Of a stretch of 10,687 nucleotides of DNA, positions 1-6,785 are shown piece by piece (within the stretch, counting starts at the first letter, position 1; every line of letters begins with the position of its first letter). Origin of the DNA: an uncultured Bacteroidota bacterium (GTDB lineage: Bacteria; Bacteroidota; Bacteroidia; Chitinophagales; Chitinophagaceae); NCBI GenBank assembly GCA_903905685.1, contig CAIVHI010000157.1, forward strand, positions 1 to 10,687, written 5' to 3'. Below the pieces are notes generated by a model, which was not told the DNA's origin, did not search any database, and was given only the letters and a program-made list of their open reading frames with translations. A program made the position numbers and the translations under genes.

Positions 1-37
1 CGTCGCTACAGTCCTCTGCACCAATCCGTCCAGCCAC

Positions 38-68
38 AAAAAAAGCCCAGAAAAATCACCTTTCAGGC
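38..68 (-). terminator. Possible intrinsic terminator of the leftward glycan unit
   Basis: Read on the minus strand, an imperfect hairpin (arms at 59-68 and 45-54, loop 55-58) is followed at once by seven T residues (complement of A38-A44). The stem has three G-C pairs at its base, two A-U pairs, several G-U wobbles and one mismatch, so it is weak. The uninterrupted T-run and the position about 40 bases after the stop codon of the phosphoglycosyl transferase gene suit a transcription end point. Bases 1-37 show no recognisable feature. Confidence 0.38.
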
Positions 69-107
69 CCAAGTTGCAGGACACCCAAAATCCGGCAGGC
101 ACCCGAC

Positions 108-839
108 TCAGAACATGAAATCGTAGCATTTTTCGAGCACCTTGGCTCCCGTTTTGAATAGGATACCGAGATCGAGGGCGATGCTGCGGTGCTTCATGTA
201 GTAGACGTCCCATTGTATGCGCTTGCGCAACTCGCGTTCGCCGTTTATTTCGCCAATGTAGTCCTTGATTTGGGCCATGCCCGTCATTCCCGGCTTCACT
301 TCCAAGCGCAAATTGTAGTAGGGGATGCAGTCTGAATAGTACTTGGTGTGGTACAGCATGTGTGGCCGAGGCCCTACAATGCTCATATCGCCAATCAATA
401 CGTTGAAGAACTGAGCAGTCTCGTCCAAATGGGATATACGCAGGAATTTGCCTATAGGCGTGATTCTGGAGTCGTTGATGGATACTTGGCGCACGTCTGC
501 TTCATCGTTCACATACATGGTGCGGAACTTGAAACAGTTGAATTCGGAGCCATACAGACCTGTACGCTTCTGGATGAAGAATACCGGCCCTTTCGATGTC
601 AATTTAATGAGAATAGCCAATAGCGGCGTTAGCCAAGACATTACACCCACAATGAATGCTAGTGATATCGTGACATCCATTACCCGCTTCGCGTGATAGT
701 ATAGTGCCGTCGGCTTGTGTTCCATGTAAGCCTGTTCCAGTTCAAGAAACAGATAACGAATCCTTGCCATGTCGGTTGAGGGTATAGTGGCAGTGGTTTC
801 GCGTTCCAGTTCGAGTTCCAAGGTAGCTTCGTGTTTCAT
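108..839 (-). CDS. Undecaprenyl-phosphate sugar-phosphate transferase (WcaJ/WbaP/PglC-type initiating phosphoglycosyl transferase)
   Basis: Predicted to start glycan synthesis by moving a sugar-1-phosphate from a nucleotide sugar to undecaprenyl phosphate at the cytoplasmic face of the inner membrane. The 243-residue protein has the bacterial sugar transferase domain: a KRVMDV entry motif (51-56), one hydrophobic membrane or re-entrant helix (about 57-79), FKFRTM (103-108), the catalytic Asp-Glu pair in LDE (D139-E140), VGPRPH (155-160) and KPGMTG (182-187). It lacks the multi-helix N-terminal domain of full WcaJ/WbaP, so it is the short form, with a glutamate-rich N-terminal extension of about 45 residues. 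The usual LDE-x-PQ reads LDETAQ here. I chose ATG 839; an in-frame TTG at 857 would add six residues. It is last in the leftward unit, 154 bases after the preceding stop codon. Which sugar it carries cannot be read from the sequence. Confidence 0.92.
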   Translation of the reverse strand: MKHEATLELELERETTATIPSTDMARIRYLFLELEQAYMEHKPTALYYHAKRVMDVTISLAFIVGVMSWLTPLLAILIKLTSKGPVFFIQKRTGLYGSEFNCFKFRTMYVNDEADVRQVSINDSRITPIGKFLRISHLDETAQFFNVLIGDMSIVGPRPHMLYHTKYYSDCIPYYNLRLEVKPGMTGMAQIKDYIGEINGERELRKRIQWDVYYMKHRSIALDLGILFKTGAKVLEKCYDFMF

Positions 840-950
840 CGGTATACGGGCAGACAATCTTCATTTAACAGCAAAAATTATGCCGGAGTTACTGTTATAT
901 GTGCTGAAATAGAGCCATTTATGCTTTGCTGCCCCCATTTTGCGCAATCG

Positions 951-960
951 CTACCGGTAG
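951..960. repeat. 10-bp palindrome CTACCGGTAG in the gap before the phosphoglycosyl transferase gene
   Basis: A perfect 10-bp palindrome lies in the non-coding stretch between the GT-C-like gene and the phosphoglycosyl transferase gene. It has the same ACCGGT centre as the longer palindrome at 2237-2250. On the minus strand a TATAATTTG string (965-973) lies just upstream and resembles a promoter core, but its TTTG is one base too far from the TA for the TAnnTTTG element. A further ACCGGT-centred 10-bp palindrome occurs inside a coding region (2773-2782), so chance is a fair explanation. Confidence 0.25.
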
Positions 961-993
961 GTTTCAAATTATAACATTCTATTGGCTTACAGC

Positions 994-2226
994 CTATTTT
1001 CTGGGCACAATCAAGAAGTGGTCGCTGTTCCAGCCATCAGGGAGAATCTTCAAGGTATCCCTTCTGCCGGAGTAAAACTCGCGTACCTGACCTTTCCAAT
1101 TGGTGTCCGGAAAGCTCGTCCGCAAGTAGTTGAAATGCCCGAAAACAAAGGCCACGCAGCCTACCATCCAAAGCATATTCAGTTTGTCGTCCCAAGCCGA
1201 TATCAATAACCAACCTAAGCACGCATAGGGCAGGAAATAATAACGCGCGATGCCCAGCGACAGGATTTGCGACTCTTTGGTCCAATAAGTCATTACGAAA
1301 CTTGCAAAACAAAGTGCCCCGGAGGCTGCCAAAATGTATTTGCGCCGGCCCTTTGCACGTTTGAACGACATGGCAAAGAACACGGCCAAGGCGGCTAGAA
1401 TGACGATTGCCATCCAAAACTGTGCTGTCTCCCCAACTCCGGGCAGTTTGTTCAGGTAGCATATTTCAATGATGTTCTTTGTAAATAGTTGCAGGAAGTG
1501 GTTGTTGTCGGCGGGCACCGAGTTCCAAGAATCCAGCCGCCCTTTCAATGCCAATGGTTGGACAAATTTGATGCAATACATCTGTATCGACCCACCCGCC
1601 AACACTACAAATAGGGGAATGAGTCGTTTGAGCGGGGTGTTGCGGAGATTCAACGCGATGATGGCCACCGTGACCGGCAGCAGTACCGCGGCATATGGCC
1701 CGCTGGTGGAAAAAATGAAAAGCAGCACCAAGTGGAACCAGTAATACCGCTCGTCGTCGCGATTGTCCCATACCGACAGGTAGTGCACCAAGTAGATGCC
1801 CGTCATCCATTGTAAGCTGGCCTCATCCATAAAGAGCTCGTTACCTATCGGGAGCAACACAAACATGGTTGCATAAAAAACGCTGTGCTTGATTTTCAAC
1901 TTGGTCGCGCTATCATATAGTGCTACTGCCACCAAGCAGGTCACCAGCCAGGCAGCATAGTTGTAAGCCGTGGGGATATAGAGGAAATTGATATGGAGGA
2001 GGCCGATGATGGCGGCAATGCACCGTTGCACCGTCATGAAATAGCCCGCATAAATCACCAAAAACGAACCGAAATGCATGTTTTCCCAATGCATGAAAAT
2101 CTCGGTTCCGGCTTCGGCCCACAATTGCGGGTTGGTAAAGGCGTCCATGTGCCGGAATAGCAATGATGCAGTCACGACAATGAATATCATGGCAATATCC
2201 CAAGCCCTACTGCGGTTCTTCAACAT
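994..2226 (-). CDS. Polytopic membrane protein, GT-C-like, of an unnamed glycan-locus family
   Basis: A 410-residue integral membrane protein with about nine to eleven hydrophobic helices (roughly 11-24, 54-76, 88-104, 116-130, 138-153, 163-192, 200-218, 270-288, 296-313, 325-345, 349-365). I know no gene name. The layout and several short motifs recall uncharacterised GT-C-like proteins of polysaccharide loci: PQLWAEAG in the first periplasmic loop (33-40), YAGY followed by an arginine (59-68), an acidic loop ending in LQW (131-140) and ARYYFLPY (327-334). As I remember the family, the first motif is usually WAEDG; the D is A here. GT-C enzymes use polyprenyl-phosphate sugars on the outer face, so the protein might add a side sugar to the exported glycan; this is inference. 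A Wzy-type polymerase is possible but fits less well beside an ABC exporter. ATG 2226 lies 65 bases after the GT2 stop and just below a palindrome with a promoter-like box. Confidence 0.72.
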   Translation of the reverse strand: MLKNRSRAWDIAMIFIVVTASLLFRHMDAFTNPQLWAEAGTEIFMHWENMHFGSFLVIYAGYFMTVQRCIAAIIGLLHINFLYIPTAYNYAAWLVTCLVAVALYDSATKLKIKHSVFYATMFVLLPIGNELFMDEASLQWMTGIYLVHYLSVWDNRDDERYYWFHLVLLFIFSTSGPYAAVLLPVTVAIIALNLRNTPLKRLIPLFVVLAGGSIQMYCIKFVQPLALKGRLDSWNSVPADNNHFLQLFTKNIIEICYLNKLPGVGETAQFWMAIVILAALAVFFAMSFKRAKGRRKYILAASGALCFASFVMTYWTKESQILSLGIARYYFLPYACLGWLLISAWDDKLNMLWMVGCVAFVFGHFNYLRTSFPDTNWKGQVREFYSGRRDTLKILPDGWNSDHFLIVPRK

Positions 2227-2236
2227 ATTGGAGCGA

Positions 2237-2254
2237 TTTGACCGGTCAAAACTA
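2237..2254 (-). promoter_or_regulatory. 14-bp palindrome overlapping a TAnnTTTG-type -7 box
   Basis: TTTGACCGGTCAAA (2237-2250) is a perfect 14-bp palindrome ending 10 bases before the start codon of the GT-C-like gene. On the minus strand the sequence TAGTTTTG (complement of 2247-2254) matches the Bacteroidota -7 consensus TAnnTTTG exactly and overlaps the upstream palindrome arm. No TTTG-like -33 box is present at the usual distance of about 19 bases. The arrangement resembles an operator over a promoter, which would give the last two genes of the leftward unit a separate, repressible promoter. The palindrome is seen directly; its function is inferred. Confidence 0.42.
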
Positions 2255-2291
2255 TAAAATTAATCCGTTAACGGGCCTGTGACAGTCCTCA

Positions 2292-4139
2292 TCAATCGAA
2301 TTTCAAAGCGAAGGCATGCACGTTGCTCAAGTTCGGGTTGTAGAAGGGGTCGTGCTGCAGCAGGTATCCCCACTTGCCCGTAAACACGTTCAGGTCGTGC
2401 ACATGCCTGTTGTAGGCTTCCTTGCTCTGGAAGGGATGCCCCCTCGACGACGATTCATAATGGATGACTTCCACGTCGGGCACATACACATTGAAATAGC
2501 CTGCTTTATAAGCCTGCAGGCAGAAGTCCACATCGTTATACTCCACGGGGAGGTTCTCATCCATGCCACCCAATTCGGTATAGACTTCCCGCCTGCACAT
2601 GGCGCAGGCAAAGGTGACCACCGCGTAATTATTGAGGGAGCGGATGTAGCCGTAGTACCCGTTTTCCTCTTTATAGCTGCCCACAAACACATGTCCCGCA
2701 GGGCCGTCGAGCCCCAACACCACGCCGGCGTGCTGTATGGTCTCGTCGGGATACAATAGTTTTACCCCCACAACACCGGTGTGTTTGCGCTGTGCAAACG
2801 ACACCATTGTGGTCATCCACTCTTTATCGATGATTTTTACGTCGTTGTTCAGAAACAGCAGGTAGTCGCCCGTGCAGTGTTTCACGCCCAGGTTCATGAG
2901 CTTGGAGAAATTGAACGGGAAATCGGCCGTTACGACCTTCATGTTCGGATGTTGGAGCGGGTAATTTGCGGCAAGATCTTTAAATTCTGGGGTCGTACTG
3001 CCATTGTCCAGCAAAACGACTTCATAGTCAGGGTACGCCGTGTTGGCGAATATCGAATCGAGGGTCGTCTTCAACAGCCTTACCTGGTCTTTGGTCGGTA
3101 TGATGATGCTGACTCTTTTGGTGGTTGCAATGTGGTGCCTGATGCGGTAGCTGCCCATGTTGCCGGGTAGGTCCTCCACGGTGCCGGGAGTGCCGCGCCG
3201 TTCAAGTGCTTCGGTCAGGGCGCGCTTGGCAGCGGTATACGCATAGGGCTTGACATCGGCCGACATGGCTACGGATGCACTGTGTATGCGCCAGTGGTAC
3301 AATACCTTCGGTATGTGCCCAATGTGGTTGGTCTGTTCCACCGCACGTAGAATGATGTCGTAGTCTTGCGAACCTTCCAGTCCTTCGCGAAACCCGCCAA
3401 TCTTATCCACTAAAGTCTTCTTCATAACGACTACATGGCCGAAGTAGTTGCGCGACAACAGGTTGTCGGGCGCCCAGTCGGGCTTGTAGTGTGGGCTGTC
3501 CAACACTTCCTCTTCGTCCACCTTGTCTTCATCGGAGTAGATGACCTCGTCTTCGGGGAAACCATTCAGGTGGCGCACCACTTCCGATAAACAGTTTGGA
3601 GTGAGCAGGTCGTCGTGGTCCATGAAGAGGATATAATCGCCTGTAGCAAGTTCCAAGGCACTGTTGGAACTTGCCGATATGTGGCCGTTTTTATCGCGGT
3701 AAACTGTCCGTACGCGAGGGTCTTTTTCGCGATATTCCTCCATCACCTGCTTTGCAGCGGGGTTGGGGGAGCAGTCATCGGCCAAGCATAATTCCAAGTT
3801 GGTGTAAAACTGGTCGAGTACCGATTCGATGGCGGCGCGGAAGAATTTTTCGGGCGGGTCGTAAACCGGCACCACGATACTGATTTTGGGGCGATAGGAG
3901 AGGGTGGGGTAGACCTCATCGAATTCTTTACGGAGTGTCTCCCTATTTAGTTTTCCAACAATCCACTTCCTATAGTTGGTTTGCTCGTTTGGGAAAATCT
4001 TGTCCAACTGGCGGCGCAGCGTCTTGGTGATGACCGCAGTGCCGGGTTTGGTGAAGATGATGAATGACAGGAACTTCAGTATGGTTTTTACTTTGTTTTT
4101 GCCGACAAATTTAATTTTACTGAAATTCTTTCTGCCCAT
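2292..4139 (-). CDS. Two-domain GT2 family glycosyltransferase (O-antigen/surface polysaccharide type)
   Basis: A 615-residue cytoplasmic or membrane-associated enzyme predicted to add two sugars, or alternating sugars, to the lipid-linked chain. The N-terminus (1-84) is basic with a hydrophobic patch at 20-37 that could sit on the membrane. The first GT-A domain starts at about 85: VVPVYDPP (89-96), nucleotide-binding DD (121-122), metal-binding DHDD (174-177), acceptor-side SQDYD (257-261) and YHWR (281-284). The second begins at about 343: IIIPTKD (345-351), DNGS (378-381), NND (431-433), EYNDVDFC (533-540) and HYESSSRG (560-567). Both domains keep the acidic residues expected of active enzymes, so neither looks degenerate. 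The length is normal for tandem GT2 proteins of O-antigen loci. ATG 4139 lies 36 bases after the ATPase stop, consistent with co-transcription. Donor and linkage are unknown. Confidence 0.9.
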   Translation of the reverse strand: MGRKNFSKIKFVGKNKVKTILKFLSFIIFTKPGTAVITKTLRRQLDKIFPNEQTNYRKWIVGKLNRETLRKEFDEVYPTLSYRPKISIVVPVYDPPEKFFRAAIESVLDQFYTNLELCLADDCSPNPAAKQVMEEYREKDPRVRTVYRDKNGHISASSNSALELATGDYILFMDHDDLLTPNCLSEVVRHLNGFPEDEVIYSDEDKVDEEEVLDSPHYKPDWAPDNLLSRNYFGHVVVMKKTLVDKIGGFREGLEGSQDYDIILRAVEQTNHIGHIPKVLYHWRIHSASVAMSADVKPYAYTAAKRALTEALERRGTPGTVEDLPGNMGSYRIRHHIATTKRVSIIIPTKDQVRLLKTTLDSIFANTAYPDYEVVLLDNGSTTPEFKDLAANYPLQHPNMKVVTADFPFNFSKLMNLGVKHCTGDYLLFLNNDVKIIDKEWMTTMVSFAQRKHTGVVGVKLLYPDETIQHAGVVLGLDGPAGHVFVGSYKEENGYYGYIRSLNNYAVVTFACAMCRREVYTELGGMDENLPVEYNDVDFCLQAYKAGYFNVYVPDVEVIHYESSSRGHPFQSKEAYNRHVHDLNVFTGKWGYLLQHDPFYNPNLSNVHAFALKFD

Positions 4140-4175
4140 AGTCTGCCTCGAGTTGTATGTAGGGGTGGGATTGAT

Positions 4176-4904
4176 TTAGAACAATTTGTTGTAGTGCTCG
4201 CAAATTTCGGCCGCAGGTCCTGCATGCGTCAATTTGCCGCTCTCCAAAAGTATGGCGGTGTCGCATACTTTCAGCACGTCGCCGGGCGAGTGCGAAACAA
4301 AAAGGATGGTTTTCCCTTCGTCCTTGATTTTGAATATCTTATCCATGCACTTCGCCTGAAAGCCTTGGTCGCCCACGGCAAGCACTTCGTCGATGATGAG
4401 GATGTCGGCTTCGTTGGCAATCGAGATGGAGAACGCCAGCCGAGCCAACATGCCCGACGAATACCGCTTTGCAGGCATACGCAATACATCGTCGCTCAGT
4501 TCCGAGAAGTCTACTATAGCCTTGATGGGGTCGGTATTGCGGCGCGATTTGCCATAAAGAGATAGTAGCAGGCGCATGTTTTCGTAGCCGGTAAGCTCCA
4601 GTTCCAGCCCCGCGCCAATGGCCAAGATGGGTGCGTAGGTGCCATTAACCGTCACTTTGCCTTCTCGGGGCTGAACCAGCCTTGCCACCGTGCGCAAAAG
4701 GGTGCTCTTGCCCGAGCCGTTTCGGCCCAAAATGCCCATACTCTCTCCCCGGCCCACCGTAAACGAAACATCGCTCAATATGGTTTTACTCTGAAAAGGA
4801 TTCTTACGCTTGGTAATGAGGTCCTTAATGGAGTGTATGCCCATATTGTTCTGCCAGTAGCAAACGGAGACGTGATCGAATATGATGAGGTGGTCGGCAG
4901 CCAT
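4176..4904 (-). CDS. wzt: ABC-type polysaccharide export ATPase, short form without glycan-binding domain
   Basis: The nucleotide-binding subunit that powers export of the lipid-linked glycan through the adjacent permease. In the 242-residue protein, Walker A is GRNGSGKS (60-67), followed by the TGYEN segment typical of Wzt/TagH/KpsT ATPases (105-109), signature YSSGMLARL (148-156), Walker B ILIIDE (168-173), the AVGD loop (176-179) and the switch histidine H205. It stops 37 residues after that histidine, so it lacks the C-terminal carbohydrate-binding domain of E. coli O9a-type Wzt and is closer in plan to KpsT-like or small Wzt proteins. ATG 4904 is preferred because its A is also the last base of the permease TGA (TGATG), implying translational coupling. 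A longer reading in this frame up to 5153 runs out of frame through the permease gene and is not believed. The wzt name rests on context; teichoic-acid-type or capsule export are alternatives. Confidence 0.92.
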   Translation of the reverse strand: MAADHLIIFDHVSVCYWQNNMGIHSIKDLITKRKNPFQSKTILSDVSFTVGRGESMGILGRNGSGKSTLLRTVARLVQPREGKVTVNGTYAPILAIGAGLELELTGYENMRLLLSLYGKSRRNTDPIKAIVDFSELSDDVLRMPAKRYSSGMLARLAFSISIANEADILIIDEVLAVGDQGFQAKCMDKIFKIKDEGKTILFVSHSPGDVLKVCDTAILLESGKLTHAGPAAEICEHYNKLF

Positions 4905-5692
4905 CAAATGGTAGAAATGAACTGGTTTTTCAATCGGTAAAATACGAAACTCCCAATCAACAACGAAGCGGCCGCTATGCAGAAACATGCCCCCCAGAGG
5001 GAAGCCGATGGTGGAACGGTATCGTGTATGATGCCGCGACCCAGCTTGATGAAGTAGTAGATGGGGTTCAATGTAGCTACGGCGGTTGGCACCAAGTCTT
5101 CTTTGTAGCCAATGGGCGTGAGGTAGAACAACGCCGGCTGTATGGTGCCCCAAAGGATGCCCACATCCCTAAAAAACACGTTGATGGATGACAGAAACAC
5201 CGTTATGCCCAACGAAAAAACTCCAAAAAGCAAGATGCAGGGAATGATGAGCAGCAAGCGGAAACTGTAAGTTAGCCCAAACCAATACATTACGACCATA
5301 AAAACGGCTATCGTAAGGATGAAGTTGAACAGCTCGCCAATGATTTCGGACAAGGGGAAGAAAATCACCGGGATGTCGAGCGACTTGATCAGTCCTGCCG
5401 AACTGATGATGCTGCCCACCGACTGGTTGGTGACGTTGGAAAAGAAAAACCAGAATATCAAACCCGACGTAACGTACAAAATGTAGTTGTCGATGTGGTT
5501 GGAGGGTATCTTGCTGAAAACGGCGATGAAGATCAGTAAATAGAGCAATGGTTTGAAAAATCCCCAAAAAAATCCGACCAATGAGTTTTTATACCTTAAA
5601 ATAATATTCCTTTTGCTTAATGCATATATACGGTGGATATTTTGCACGTTTGAGTTTTTGTAAATAGTTTGCGGCTGAATACGCCTCCGCAA
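4904..5692 (-). CDS. wzm: ABC-2 family polysaccharide export permease
   Basis: The membrane subunit of the glycan exporter, forming the inner-membrane channel through which the undecaprenyl-linked polymer passes. With the longest start it has 262 residues and about six helices (near 42-60, 68-88, 112-136, 145-168, 178-195, 230-252). Family marks are the amphipathic entry RYKNSLVGFFWG (33-44), FFRDV (173-177), FYLTPIGY (189-196) and NPIYYF (209-214). No in-frame ATG is available near the N-terminus: a stop codon sits three codons upstream of TTG 5692. The start is therefore TTG 5692 or GTG 5647 (247 residues). The GTG leaves a 59-base divergent gap and a normal family N-terminus; the TTG leaves only 14 bases to the opposite gene. 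It is the first gene of the leftward unit and its stop overlaps the ATPase start. Confidence 0.9.
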   Translation of the reverse strand: MRRRIQPQTIYKNSNVQNIHRIYALSKRNIILRYKNSLVGFFWGFFKPLLYLLIFIAVFSKIPSNHIDNYILYVTSGLIFWFFFSNVTNQSVGSIISSAGLIKSLDIPVIFFPLSEIIGELFNFILTIAVFMVVMYWFGLTYSFRLLLIIPCILLFGVFSLGITVFLSSINVFFRDVGILWGTIQPALFYLTPIGYKEDLVPTAVATLNPIYYFIKLGRGIIHDTVPPSASLWGACFCIAAASLLIGSFVFYRLKNQFISTI

Positions 5693-5700
5693 GGTTTTTT
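5669..5700 (+). promoter_or_regulatory. Inverted repeat plus T-run at the divergent junction
   Basis: TTGCGG (5669-5674) and CCGCAA (5687-5692) are perfect inverted arms separated by 12 bases. In the rightward direction they are followed, after GG, by six T residues (5695-5700) and then the ATG of the first GT4 gene at 5707. This could be a leader hairpin or attenuator for the rightward unit, or an operator acting on both units. The repeat overlaps the TTG candidate start of the permease, so it is either inside that gene or in its leader, depending on which start is used. TTTG (5641-5644), 19 bases and TTTG (5668-5671) loosely recall the Bacteroidota promoter spacing, but the TA of the -7 box is missing. 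Confidence 0.35.
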
Positions 5701-5706
5701 ATTAAT

Positions 5707-6768
5707 ATGAAGATATATATTAACGCCCGTTTTTTGACGCAGCCGGTTTCGGGTGTACAAAGGTATGGAATAGAATGCAGCAGACAAATTAAAGTGCTCT
5801 ATCCTGCGGCCGTATTCCTAACGCCCCCCAATATCCACTCCCAAGCCGAGGCGGCCCATCTGGGTGCAGTGGTGGTGGGCACCCATACCGGCCACCGCTG
5901 GGAGCAGACCGATTTGCCCCACTACCTCAAAAAATTGGGTAATCCGCCCCTCTTCAATCCCGCTAATACCGCCCCATTGCGCTACGCCAACAATTACGTA
6001 ACGATTCACGATTTGGCGTTCCGATACCATCCCGAGTGGAACTCCCGGGCTTTTTCCATGTGGTACAACTTCCTGATTCCCCGTATTGCCGCTCGTGCCC
6101 GGGCGGTGTTCACGGTGAGCGAAACCGTTAAGGGTGAACTGATTAAGGAGTACGGGCTGCCGGAAGAAAAAATCATGGTGACCTACAATGGGGTGCCCGC
6201 CAATATGTTGGCCGCGACAAATATGCCTACACAGCGGCAAAAAAAGGTGCTAACGGTTGGGTCGTTCAACAAACGCAAAAACCATCACTTGCTACTACAA
6301 GGCTTTCTGAAGAGCAGTCTGCCCGGCCAAGGGTTTGTGCTGGAGCTGGTGGGCGACAAGAACAAGGTGTTTGCTGATGCCGGCATCCACCCAGCCTTGC
6401 TCAACTCTCCCGTCATCAAAATCAGGAGCCACTTGTCTGAGGCCGAGTTGTTTGACGCATATCGCTCGGCTGCAATAGTAGCGTCGTTGTCGCATTACGA
6501 AGGCTTTGGCATCCCCATTTTGGAGGGACTATATTCGGGGTGCGCCGTTTTGTGTTCCGACATTCCCGTTTATAGGGAGTTGTACGCAAATTTTGCCCAC
6601 TTTTGCAGTCCCAATGATGTGGACGCGATTGTGCAAACCCTAGAGTTGGCCGCAAGGCAGCAGGGGTCAATGGGGCACTTGCCCGATTTGTTGGCAAAGT
6701 GCAACTACCATGTCGCAGCTTGCCGCATATTGAATGGTATGGCCGGCACCGATTTCCCGATTACCTAA
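5707..6768 (+). CDS. GT4 family glycosyltransferase, MtfB/RfbU-like
   Basis: A 353-residue soluble or peripheral GT-B enzyme predicted to add a sugar, by family resemblance possibly mannose, to the growing lipid-linked chain. The N-terminal acceptor half contains the SGVQRY glycine motif (15-20), VTIHDLAFRYHPEW (98-111), TVSE (136-139) and YNGVP (160-164). The donor-binding half begins near 180 with VGSFNKRKN (184-192) and carries the retaining E-x7-E motif in EGFGIPILE (E265, E273). Length and layout match the group that includes the E. coli O9 mannosyltransferase MtfB, but such similarity does not fix donor or linkage. ATG 5707 follows an A/T-rich leader with no Shine-Dalgarno sequence, typical for the phylum. 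It is the first gene of the rightward unit, and the next gene starts about 17 bases after its stop. Confidence 0.9.
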   Translation: MKIYINARFLTQPVSGVQRYGIECSRQIKVLYPAAVFLTPPNIHSQAEAAHLGAVVVGTHTGHRWEQTDLPHYLKKLGNPPLFNPANTAPLRYANNYVTIHDLAFRYHPEWNSRAFSMWYNFLIPRIAARARAVFTVSETVKGELIKEYGLPEEKIMVTYNGVPANMLAATNMPTQRQKKVLTVGSFNKRKNHHLLLQGFLKSSLPGQGFVLELVGDKNKVFADAGIHPALLNSPVIKIRSHLSEAELFDAYRSAAIVASLSHYEGFGIPILEGLYSGCAVLCSDIPVYRELYANFAHFCSPNDVDAIVQTLELAARQQGSMGHLPDLLAKCNYHVAACRILNGMAGTDFPIT

Positions 6769-6785
6769 CCGAAAGAAAACAAAGA

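Noticed and set aside
1..126. Possible 3' end of a rightward gene entering from the left edge
   Set aside because: All three plus frames stay open here because the stretch has few stop-forming triplets. None of the short peptides resembles a protein family, and one would overlap the transferase gene.
965..973. TATAATTTG on the minus strand as a promoter for the phosphoglycosyl transferase gene
   Set aside because: The TTTG is spaced one base too far from TA for the TAnnTTTG element, and no -33 or -35 box is at a suitable distance.
2773..2782. Palindrome ACACCGGTGT
   Set aside because: It lies inside the second domain of the GT2 gene, where codon constraints explain it and no regulatory role is expected.
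4905..5153. N-terminal extension of the ATPase reading up to an ATG at 5153
   Set aside because: It lies out of frame over the permease coding sequence and has no family resemblance. ATG 4904, overlapping the permease stop, gives a normal ATPase N-terminus.
6699..6785. Upstream ATG for the second GT4 gene
   Set aside because: It would overlap the previous gene by 70 bases, and the added residues do not match GT4 N-termini, which begin shortly before the FVHDW strand.
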